This document shows positions 1 through 5,041 of a stretch of DNA of 5,041 bases, piece after piece. The DNA comes from Desulfobacterales bacterium (GTDB lineage: Bacteria > Desulfobacterota > Desulfobacteria > Desulfobacterales > JAFDCJ01), in the NCBI GenBank assembly GCA_020345785.1, contig CP070771.1, positions 1,628,368-1,633,408 on the forward strand, written 5' to 3'. Each line of letters starts with the position of its first letter. The stretch's first letter is position 1. Under the pieces are notes generated by a model. It was given only the letters and a program-made list of their open reading frames with translations, did no database searches and was not told where the DNA came from. Both the position numbers and the translations under genes were made by a program.

Positions 1-2842
1 TAAAGTTCCCAAGCCGCCACATTTGTCCACCAAGATCCCCGACATAAACCTTGTCCACAAACCCGTTGCCGTTTGCGTCAATAGCGGCTACCGAGCTGGC
101 GATACTGTAATCCATCCCGCTGACGCTGAAATCGTTTTTAAATATCTTGACGACACTGCCCGTCATAACGTTTATGGCGATAACGGCCTTGCCCAGCGAG
201 TGATCTGAGCTGTAGCCAGCGCCGATAAAAAATACAGGTGTGCCGGTGGTGTCCTCCGCGGCGGTCTTTACGAGCCCGAATTGCGGCTCAGACCAGCTCT
301 CACCCAGCTCCGGAATGATCACATCCGGATCGGCGGTCGTAATGGTTACGATGTCTGCCCAGATGAAAGGCGTTGCAGTGCCACCATCTGTATAATCGTT
401 ATAAACGTCGGAGGTCAGGTTACCAATCCTCTTGCCCGCCTGAAAGGAAATCATTCCGCTGTCATAACGCAGAAGATTACCCGTCAGGCCACCGTCTACC
501 CTGGCGGCAATCTCAGGTCCCCAAATCTCGGCGCCATCCCAAATCCGCAAAGCATCACCGTCTTGAAAAGACCCCCCGTTATTGCTAAATATCGATGCGC
601 TCTGGAACTCTATGATGCCGGTTGTGCTGCCGCTGCGATCGATTCGCCATAAATATAGCGGCGCCAAAGGATCGGTAACGTCGAGGGCAAAGTAACCGCT
701 GCCGCCCTTTCTCGCCCCGCAAACAAGGATGACCTTGTCTCCGTCGGCGGTATCAATTCGCCCATCTTCGTCTATATCCTGAAAATAAGCCTTGGGACTG
801 GAATCGACATAATACGGATGACTCGATCCTTCGAGCATATCCTTTAGCCGATGAAGCTGATCCGGTGGGATAAACGCCCATGCTTCAATGCCGTGATTGG
901 TTTCGTCATTATCGACACTGACATTCGGATCGGTTATATCCAGCACAGCATGCAGCATGCCGTCATTGGCACCAAAATAAACCATCGTCTTGGAGCTGCT
1001 GCCCGGATAAATGTAATGAAACACCAGCGGCTCGCTGTGAAGCACATCTCCGGTGATAATGCTTCTGTTTTCAGCGCTGTCGCCGTCTGCATCTTCATCC
1101 GTAACGTCTGCACCGCGGACATAGTCGATAATTTCGGCGGTGGTATGGGTCGGATTCCCCAGGACTGCCGCCGTCAAGTTCGCATTGTCGTCCGTGAACG
1201 CATTGGATGCGTCGGTCAAATCTTCAGTGTACCCGATGTAGGTATAAATATGGCGGTCGGCGTTGTGGATATAGGTGGCCTTGGCAGGATCCGCCCAGTC
1301 TTTTGTCTGCCAGTAGGGCACTGCGTCTTCCCGGATAGCCCCGTTGGGCCAAGTGGCCGAATTGCCGTTCATATCGACAATCTCGTTGCTGTTTGAAATC
1401 CCGAATTTGGTTACATTACCTTCCCAGAAATTGTCTTCCTCCGGCTTAAAAAAGGCCATATATATCCGGTTGCCGCTGGTGGTTCGGGTCACCGGAACCA
1501 CCGGTGCGGTAAAGGAACTGGTGGCTGACAATATGTCGTTTACGGCCGATAAAAGCGCCGGAGCCAGTGCATCCGGATCTTCGGCTTCGTAATGGTATTT
1601 TCCGTACTCCTCATCAGCGCTATTGTATAGGTTTAGATTGCCGTTGCCGTTGTTGGAGGCATTTTTAAGAAAAAGATTGCCGAGTTGACCCCCCATAAAT
1701 CCGATGGTATAGGTCATGATGTTCTGAAAACCGTCCTGATAATCGACAATATCGTTGGCATACAGATAATAGGCCACATCGTCAAGATAGGTCGATCCGT
1801 TCTGGTTTACCGGAATTGAATATGTGATTGTATCCACTTTGATATTACCCTCACCAATGCCAGCACTTGCACTATCTCCGTCATAGTCGGATAAGCTCGC
1901 CGGCGAAGACTGTGCCGCCGCAGCCTGGTCCTCCGAAGAAATCCCCGGTGAGACCACAATCACAAAGCTTTTCTGACAATAATAACCTACGACGCTCGAA
2001 GACGGAGAGCCGTAATACCCTCCCACACGGGCGAGACCTTCGGCCAAGGGTGAAAAGGTCACCGTCCCCATGTTGTTGATGTTGTTTACAAAGTTTGGAT
2101 CCAGGGTATTGTCCTCCGGCAACGGTGCCAGTGGGGTGTTGACAACCATACCAAGAGGCTGGACACTGGAGGCGCCATCGGCGCTGGCCGTAAAATTATA
2201 AATACCAAATTGGGCCTGGTTGGCGGCCAGCTTTGCAACCGTCATGATCGCCTTTTTGGCGTAGTAAAAACGGCTCTTATCCGGCAGGTCCGACCCATCT
2301 CCACCATAGTTGCCGCTAAAAAAAATCCAGTTCAAATAATTCTTTGAGTATCTGAACGTCCCGGCATTATCGATGATCCCGGCAGCGTCCGCGGATGAAG
2401 CAGCGACTGCCGGCAGGGCAACCGTATTCCCGTTAATCGTCCAAGTTGAGGATTTTTTGTCAACCGATGCCAAACCTTCTAAACGGACATCGGTAATCAG
2501 CTCAAGGTCCGCTCCTACCGGTGTCAGGTAATATTTACCTCCGAATACGTAAATGCCGTAACCATTGTCGTTAAAAAATCCATTGCCGCTGGCGCCATTC
2601 GGGACAACATCTATTTGCTGGGCCACATTCGGGGTGTAATCGGCGCTATCATCATAGGCCGTATGCCAGACCGCATGCTGCATCTCGGCCCCGTTGTCCA
2701 GCAAAACGACGATGTTGGGTTCCACGTTATCGGCGGTTACCATAAACACGCAGGTGTCGTCTGCAAAAGCAGCCGTGCCTTTGAGAAAAAGACAAAATAA
2801 AATGGTGATCGTGGCCGTGATGTAGTAATTGATTCGTCTCAT
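1..2842 (-). CDS. pilY1: PilY1-type pilus tip adhesin, partial (C-terminus beyond the window)
   Basis: The frame is open for 947 codons to the left edge, without stop or frameshift. Order of parts: Sec signal peptide (1-27); a vWA-like N-terminal half (about 42-440) starting PNIVVLLDNGAEM and including YSKNYLNWIFFSG (165-177), SRFYYAKKAIMTVAKLA (190-206), CQKSFVIVV (289-297) and YLDDVAYYLYANDI (352-365); then the PilY1 beta-propeller from about 445, with GDVLHSEPLVF (598-608), VYFGANDGMLHA (621-632), WAFIPP (655-660), GGSGYFALDVTDP (713-725), LGESWSEP (846-853) and a calcium loop followed by VYVGDLGGQMWRL (932-944). PilY1 is exported, carried to the pilus tip by the minor pilins, and acts in adhesion, surface sensing and calcium-dependent control of retraction in Pseudomonas. 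Family members are usually about 1000-1300 residues, so the last propeller blades are missing here. Odd points: the vWA metal site is degenerate, and residues about 735-845 look like an insertion. The start has AGGAG five bases upstream. Confidence 0.93.
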   Translation of the reverse strand, partial: MRRINYYITATITILFCLFLKGTAAFADDTCVFMVTADNVEPNIVVLLDNGAEMQHAVWHTAYDDSADYTPNVAQQIDVVPNGASGNGFFNDNGYGIYVFGGKYYLTPVGADLELITDVRLEGLASVDKKSSTWTINGNTVALPAVAASSADAAGIIDNAGTFRYSKNYLNWIFFSGNYGGDGSDLPDKSRFYYAKKAIMTVAKLAANQAQFGIYNFTASADGASSVQPLGMVVNTPLAPLPEDNTLDPNFVNNINNMGTVTFSPLAEGLARVGGYYGSPSSSVVGYYCQKSFVIVVSPGISSEDQAAAAQSSPASLSDYDGDSASAGIGEGNIKVDTITYSIPVNQNGSTYLDDVAYYLYANDIVDYQDGFQNIMTYTIGFMGGQLGNLFLKNASNNGNGNLNLYNSADEEYGKYHYEAEDPDALAPALLSAVNDILSATSSFTAPVVPVTRTTSGNRIYMAFFKPEEDNFWEGNVTKFGISNSNEIVDMNGNSATWPNGAIREDAVPYWQTKDWADPAKATYIHNADRHIYTYIGYTEDLTDASNAFTDDNANLTAAVLGNPTHTTAEIIDYVRGADVTDEDADGDSAENRSIITGDVLHSEPLVFHYIYPGSSSKTMVYFGANDGMLHAVLDITDPNVSVDNDETNHGIEAWAFIPPDQLHRLKDMLEGSSHPYYVDSSPKAYFQDIDEDGRIDTADGDKVILVCGARKGGSGYFALDVTDPLAPLYLWRIDRSGSTTGIIEFQSASIFSNNGGSFQDGDALRIWDGAEIWGPEIAARVDGGLTGNLLRYDSGMISFQAGKRIGNLTSDVYNDYTDGGTATPFIWADIVTITTADPDVIIPELGESWSEPQFGLVKTAAEDTTGTPVFFIGAGYSSDHSLGKAVIAINVMTGSVVKIFKNDFSVSGMDYSIASSVAAIDANGNGFVDKVYVGDLGGQMWRLGNF
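53..79 (-). other. EF-hand-like calcium loop in the PilY1 propeller
   Basis: Residues 922-930 read DANGNGFVD, matching DxNxDxxxD with Asn in place of the third acidic ligand (N926). It sits just before VYVGDLGGQMWRL, the same context as the calcium site near residues 851-859 of Pseudomonas aeruginosa PilY1, where binding controls pilus retraction. Function here is inferred from the match. Confidence 0.75.
308..640 (-). other. Probable insertion within the PilY1 beta-propeller
   Basis: Residues about 735-845 separate LYLWRID from LGESWSEPQFGLVK. In the PilY1 proteins I recall, those two conserved parts are much closer together. The extra stretch is rich in Gly, Asp and aromatic residues and contains SFQDG (758-762) and SFQAG (799-803), 41 residues apart. 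The surrounding frame is continuous and codon use does not change visibly. Boundaries are approximate. Confidence 0.5.
752..778 (-). other. Second calcium-loop-like motif in PilY1
   Basis: Residues 689-697 read DIDEDGRID, a full DxDxDGxxD pattern, between YYVDSSPKAYF and the KVILVCGARKGG strand of the propeller. It may bind calcium; this is inference from the motif only. Confidence 0.55.
2762..2842 (-). other. Sec signal peptide of PilY1
   Basis: Residues 1-27 have a basic start (MRR), a hydrophobic core (ITATITILFCLFL) and an Ala-Phe-Ala site before DDT. This is a type I signal peptide pattern with likely cleavage after A27. The cysteine in the core (C16) is not in a lipobox, so a lipoprotein is unlikely. 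Confidence 0.75.
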
Positions 2843-2847
2843 GACAG

Positions 2848-2852
2848 CTCCT
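2848..2852 (-). promoter_or_regulatory. Strong ribosome binding site of pilY1
   Basis: AGGAG lies five bases before the ATG at 2842 and is the closest match to the Shine-Dalgarno consensus in the window. It fixes the start, which also gives a well-formed signal peptide. Confidence 0.8.
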
Positions 2853-2867
2853 AAATAATCGCTCCGA

Positions 2868-3368
2868 TTAAAAGCCGATCCGAAAAAAGCCGGCTTCTAT
2901 TGTGGTCTCGGAATTTCGCGGCCCATGTCCGGTACACGTCATCTGATAGATGTGGGCTTTAAATTTGCCGACCTGAAAACCCGTGCCTCTCGGAGGGATG
3001 GATGCGTTCAGATATTCGACGTGGCCATTAAAATATTGATTGGAGCCGGCCTTCACGGCCTGGGTAACGGCCTCGTCTGAGTCATCCGGAAATCCGACCG
3101 GATCTCCGGGATTGATATTTGCCGCGCCGTATAAATTATTATTGCTCAATACATACGCTCTGGCCGCTTCGGCAGCATAAAAAGAAATTTTGTATATTTC
3201 ATCACTGGTTGAAATCTGCAACTCGGTCGATGTGGTTCTGGTAGCCATAATTCCTACCACCGTGATCAACGCCAGCACCGATATGACGACTACGATAGCG
3301 AATCCTTGTTGATTATTACAGGTTGAAACTTTAGGTTCCATCGGCTTATTCCTTTTGCCGCTTGGCAT
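2868..3368 (-). CDS. pilX: PilX-like type IV pilus minor pilin
   Basis: This is a 166-residue prepilin of the PilX N-terminal family. The peptidase site is G22|F23, followed by the hydrophobic FAIVVVISVLALITVVGI helix (23-40), then TRTTSTELQI and the FYAAEAARAYV segment (63-73) that marks PilX proteins. The +5 position is V27, not glutamate, which resembles the tip pseudopilin GspK of type II secretion. The C-terminal part (FKAHIYQMTCTGHGPRNSET) matches the usual beta-strand followed by a Gly-rich turn and is complete. Two starts are possible: ATG at 3368 (GAGGG four bases away, 22-residue leader) and ATG at 3341 (AAAAGGA eight bases away, 13-residue leader, 157 residues). The second has the better-spaced ribosome site; the longer form is given here. 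PilX is expected next to PilY1 in the tip complex, and the two genes are adjacent, 25 bases apart. Confidence 0.85.
   Translation of the reverse strand: MPSGKRNKPMEPKVSTCNNQQGFAIVVVISVLALITVVGIMATRTTSTELQISTSDEIYKISFYAAEAARAYVLSNNNLYGAANINPGDPVGFPDDSDEAVTQAVKAGSNQYFNGHVEYLNASIPPRGTGFQVGKFKAHIYQMTCTGHGPRNSETTIEAGFFRIGF
3350..3353 (-). promoter_or_regulatory. Possible ribosome binding site for a shorter pilX start
   Basis: AGGA (within AAAAGGAA) lies eight bases before an in-frame ATG at 3341. Translation from there would begin MEPKVSTCNNQQG and keep the prepilin cleavage site. It competes with GAGGG at 3373-3377, which serves the ATG at 3368. The sequence alone does not decide between them. 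Confidence 0.45.
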
Positions 3369-3386
3369 TTTTCCCTCGTTTGTGGG

Positions 3387-3815
3387 TTACGCATCGGGTT
3401 TAAGAAAATCGATGGTAATCAGTCGGGTGCCCTCACCTGTTCCCGCCAGTCGATCCCACGTAACTGTCATGCTGACGGTTTTAGCGTCATCGACCCCATC
3501 GAGGTTTAAATCGCTGTCGGCAACGATCCATTGGATGTGGTATTTACCTTGATTTTCCGTATGGGGGTTCAGGGTGGGATCTAGATCTGCATGATTAAAG
3601 GATAAAACCACCAGTCTCTCCATGTGGTCCGCTGCAATCGTCACTGCCTGGGTAATCTCACTGGCCGTACGATTGTTCTTGCTTGCAGAAAACTGCAAAG
3701 ACGATATGGCCAGAAATCCGATGGCAAAAATACTGACGGCAATCATGACTTCGATAATGGTAAATCCGCTTTGGTGATTTTTATTGCTACCCCGATTAAT
3801 TTGGTTCTGAAACAT
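3387..3815 (-). CDS. pilV: PilV-like type IV pilus minor pilin
   Basis: This is a 142-residue prepilin with leader MFQNQINRGSNKNHQSG, cleavage at G17|F18 and mature start FTIIEVMIAVSIFAIGFLAI, with the +5 glutamate E22. The following SSLQFSASKNNRTASEITQA and the ADHMERL motif (residues 62-68) are typical of PilV, in which small residues and a conserved Glu-Arg-Leu follow the helix. The C-terminal part is a beta-rich KTVSMTVTW segment ending GTRLITIDFLKPDA. Residues 102-110 (DLNLDGVDD) form a calcium-loop-like motif. The start at 3815 was chosen over an in-frame ATG at 3851: the former has GGAG eight bases upstream and follows the pilW stop by 14 bases, while the latter overlaps pilW by 22 bases, has no ribosome site and gives an unusually long leader. 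It acts with PilW and PilX in pilus priming. In Pseudomonas the order is pilV then pilW; here it is reversed. Confidence 0.87.
   Translation of the reverse strand: MFQNQINRGSNKNHQSGFTIIEVMIAVSIFAIGFLAISSLQFSASKNNRTASEITQAVTIAADHMERLVVLSFNHADLDPTLNPHTENQGKYHIQWIVADSDLNLDGVDDAKTVSMTVTWDRLAGTGEGTRLITIDFLKPDA
3486..3512 (-). other. Calcium-loop-like motif in PilV
   Basis: PilV residues 102-110 (DLNLDGVDD) fit DxNxDGxxD. The motif lies just before the KTVSMTVTW beta-strand. Calcium binding is inferred only. Confidence 0.45.
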
Positions 3816-3823
3816 GTAAATTT

Positions 3824-3827
3824 CTCC
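3824..3827 (-). promoter_or_regulatory. Ribosome binding site that fixes the pilV start
   Basis: GGAG sits eight bases before the ATG at 3815, directly after the pilW stop codon. The alternative ATG at 3851 is preceded by CCTTAAGCAAACGTATTTT, which has no such site. This settles the start at 3815 and suggests translation coupled to pilW. Confidence 0.75.
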
Positions 3828-3829
3828 AA

Positions 3830-4456
3830 TTAGAAGTCGAGATTGCGGCATAAAATACGTTTGCTTAAGGCACGGCGAACAGGCCCGGAAAGTTTTGCCG
3901 ACTGCTCGATGGCCATAGAAATTTGTACTGTTCTAATCACGGAAAGATCGGCGATCGGAAAGGCCAGGGGGTTGCCGTCGGCATCAAAATAAGCAAATTG
4001 AAAATCGTCAACATTTTGGGCTACGGTTTCCCAATCATCAAATGTTGCCTCATAGAGGCACTGCCGGAGCCTTTTGTTGGCGGCGTCATAGGCATAGGTT
4101 ATGCGTTCGAGATCCACTTCCTGGACTCCGTCAGCTAAACTCGCAGTGTTTATGACACCATCCATATTTCGATCCGCTGTAAATCGCAGAGTGTCTGGAG
4201 TAGCCACTTCAATTCCGGCATTGGCAGTATTGAATCGATCGAGTCCCGCCATTCGTATATCCTGTTCCATGAACTCAATGCTGGTGCGCATATTTTGCAT
4301 GACATCTGCCGTTATCACATTCTTAGAGCCGGTACGGTTGACTGAAGCAAATACGGCGTAAACAGCACCGATGATAATCGACAACATGGCGAGCGCCACC
4401 AACACTTCCGCCATCATAAACCCTTTCTGATCACCTACAAAATAGTGCTGTCTCAT
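3830..4456 (-). CDS. pilW: PilW-like type IV pilus minor pilin
   Basis: This is a 208-residue prepilin with leader MRQHYFVGDQKG, cleavage at G12|F13 and mature start FMMAEVLVALAM, including the +5 glutamate E17. The hydrophobic helix runs to about residue 36. The segment with QNMRTSIEFMEQDIRMAG (residues 54-71) is the hallmark of the PilW family, and the C-terminus ends in the usual Arg-Asn-Leu style (CRNLDF). C133 and C203 are the only two cysteines and could form a disulfide. Residues 95-103 (DRNMDGVIN) look like an EF-hand-type calcium loop. The product is expected in the inner-membrane priming complex and at the pilus tip with PilV, PilX and PilY1. The ATG at 4456 has GAGG seven bases upstream; a TTG directly before it (4459) would add one residue and is less likely. 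The stop codon lies 14 bases before pilV. Length is toward the short end for PilW, with no sign of truncation. Confidence 0.87.
   Translation of the reverse strand: MRQHYFVGDQKGFMMAEVLVALAMLSIIIGAVYAVFASVNRTGSKNVITADVMQNMRTSIEFMEQDIRMAGLDRFNTANAGIEVATPDTLRFTADRNMDGVINTASLADGVQEVDLERITYAYDAANKRLRQCLYEATFDDWETVAQNVDDFQFAYFDADGNPLAFPIADLSVIRTVQISMAIEQSAKLSGPVRRALSKRILCRNLDF
4148..4174 (-). other. Calcium-loop-like motif in PilW
   Basis: PilW residues 95-103 (DRNMDGVIN) fit DxNxDGxxN, with Asn at the ninth position where Asp is usual. It follows the TLRFTA strand. Calcium binding is inferred only. Confidence 0.4.
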
Positions 4457-4463
4457 CAAACAG

Positions 4464-4467
4464 CCTC
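4464..4467 (-). promoter_or_regulatory. Ribosome binding site of pilW
   Basis: GAGG lies seven bases before the ATG at 4456 and only four before the in-frame TTG at 4459. The spacing favours the ATG. Confidence 0.6.
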
Positions 4468-4486
4468 GTGTGCGTATCCTGCTGCC

Positions 4487-4969
4487 CTAATTTACGCTGA
4501 TACGGCCAAATCGGTTATTCATGTCAAGTTGTTTCTGATCGCCTTGTGAATTGATCAGCGTCACTATTCCCTGGTTTGCGATGCGACCTCTACCGTTAAA
4601 GCGGGTTCTTTCGTCCGCAAAGGTTGTGTTGGCTAAATCTATACGAACACCTCCCGTTAATGGCCTGTTTCGTAGAAGTACTTCATCGCCGTTTAGGATC
4701 CAGTCCTCTGAAACACCACCGGCACCGTTGCCGTTATCCACAAATATGAAATAATTACCGACTGCAAATTGGACGACGACAAATGCATTTTCACTGATCG
4801 CCCTGGTTTTTGCCATTTCTATATCCACCTTAAGGGTAGTGGCGGCTTCTTTGAGCCTGTAAGTCCTGAGCCATTTCAGATATGGCGGCATGACCAAAGC
4901 GGCCACACTGGCCACGACGGCTAGCGTGACGGCAAGCTCAAAAGATGTGAATCCCGAATTTCTCTTCAT
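4487..4969 (-). CDS. fimT: FimT/FimU-like type IV pilus minor pilin (GspH family)
   Basis: This is a 160-residue prepilin. The leader is only six residues (MKRNSG), followed by the peptidase site G6|F7 and the mature start FTSFELAV, with the +5 glutamate expected of type IV pilins (E11) and a hydrophobic helix to about residue 32. The rest fits the GspH/FimT fold, with the FVDNGNG segment, then FNGRGRI and GRISVN near the C-terminus. Such proteins sit in the minor-pilin complex that primes pilus assembly. The ATG at 4969 is preferred because it gives a typical short leader and has GGAAG at 4981-4985, though 11 bases away. A GTG at 4987 would add six residues but has no ribosome site; an in-frame TAG lies just upstream. 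It is first in the operon, 30 bases before pilW. FimT and FimU cannot be separated with certainty. The final GRIS lacks the second arginine of the GRxR tail of DNA-binding FimT, so FimU-like priming may be the better guess. Confidence 0.85.
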   Translation of the reverse strand: MKRNSGFTSFELAVTLAVVASVAALVMPPYLKWLRTYRLKEAATTLKVDIEMAKTRAISENAFVVVQFAVGNYFIFVDNGNGAGGVSEDWILNGDEVLLRNRPLTGGVRIDLANTTFADERTRFNGRGRIANQGIVTLINSQGDQKQLDMNNRFGRISVN

Positions 4970-5018
4970 AATTTTAACAACTTCCACTTTAGTTATTTCA
5001 TCATTTGTATGCTAATTA

Positions 5019-5034
5019 TTCAAAACTCGTGCCA
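5019..5034 (-). promoter_or_regulatory. Candidate sigma-54 (RpoN) -24/-12 promoter for the minor pilin operon
   Basis: The minus strand reads TGGCACG, then AGTT, then TTGAA. The sigma-54 consensus is TGGCACG-N4-TTGCA, so the -24 block is perfect and the -12 block has one mismatch (A for the C of the GC pair). The GG and the -12 G are separated by exactly ten bases, as the consensus requires. It points into the operon, and the predicted transcript start near 5008 would leave a leader of about 40 bases before the preferred fimT start. Sigma-54 with the PilS/PilR two-component system is the known control of pilA in Pseudomonas; here the link to PilR is inference. No enhancer site can be judged because the window ends seven bases upstream. 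The -12 mismatch hits a normally conserved base, which lowers confidence. Confidence 0.6.
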
Positions 5035-5041
5035 TGTTACC

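Noticed and set aside
572..577. Six-base C/G run in pilY1 (another lies at 1689-1694) as phase-variation tracts
   Set aside because: Six bases is too short to be notable and both runs fall in ordinary glycine codons.
281..652. Plus-strand open frame of 123 codons
   Set aside because: It is antisense to pilY1 and has no support of its own.
945..962. Palindrome-like GCATGC/GCATGCC repeats
   Set aside because: They are produced by the conserved coding sequence GMLHA of PilY1 and do not lie in an intergenic region.
1105..1117. RGAD (residues 576-579 of PilY1) as an integrin-binding RGD like that reported in Pseudomonas PilY1
   Set aside because: An alanine interrupts the tripeptide, and the Arg-Gly here belongs to a generally conserved PilY1 segment (DYVRGAD).
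851..1396. Long plus-strand open frame of 181 codons
   Set aside because: It lies wholly antisense to conserved PilY1 sequence, resembles no protein I know and is explained by the codon bias of the opposite strand.
2843..2867. Terminator or promoter between pilX and pilY1
   Set aside because: The 25-base gap holds only the ribosome site; I see no hairpin with a T run and no promoter-like spacing.
3816..3851. N-terminal extension of pilV from the ATG at 3851
   Set aside because: There is no ribosome site, it overlaps pilW, and it gives a 29-residue leader. The ATG at 3815 has GGAG at good spacing.

Overview
The window is one minus-strand operon for the tip and priming proteins of a type IV pilus. 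Reading along the minus strand from right to left, the order is: a FimT/FimU-like pseudopilin (GspH family), a PilW-like minor pilin, a PilV-like minor pilin, a PilX-like minor pilin, and the first 947 codons of a PilY1-type adhesin that runs off the left edge. No supported plus-strand gene exists; the plus-strand open frames are shadows of these five genes. The genes are packed with gaps of 30, 14, 18 and 25 bases, and four of the five have a recognisable Shine-Dalgarno sequence close to the start, so they are very probably co-transcribed.

Region by region: 4988-5041 is the upstream region. It holds a close match to a sigma-54 (-24/-12) promoter at 5019-5034, pointing into the operon. 2868-4969 carries the four small prepilins, each with a short basic or polar leader, a Gly-Phe prepilin peptidase site and one N-terminal hydrophobic helix. 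1-2842 is pilY1, with a Sec signal peptide, a degenerate von Willebrand A-like N-terminal half and the start of the C-terminal beta-propeller, including the conserved EF-hand-like calcium loop. The 3' end of pilY1, any later genes and the terminator lie outside the window.

How the genes work together (established for Pseudomonas and Neisseria homologues, inferred here): the prepilins are cut by the prepilin peptidase PilD and assemble into a small complex in the inner membrane. This complex primes pilus polymerisation and carries PilY1 to the pilus tip, where PilY1 acts in adhesion, surface sensing and control of retraction.

Organism: no taxonomic marker is present. The roughly balanced base composition, the style of the PilY1 sequence (for example the YSKNYLNWIFFS and KSRFYYAKKA segments) and the sigma-54-type promoter fit a deltaproteobacterium, perhaps a Desulfobacterota sulfate reducer. 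This is inference from memory of family sequences and only moderately secure.

The operon type is known, so I do not claim a new system. The most notable points are the sigma-54-like promoter, a PilY1 whose metal-binding vWA motif is broken in two places, an insertion of about 110 residues in its propeller with an internal repeat, and calcium-loop-like motifs shared by PilV, PilW and PilY1.
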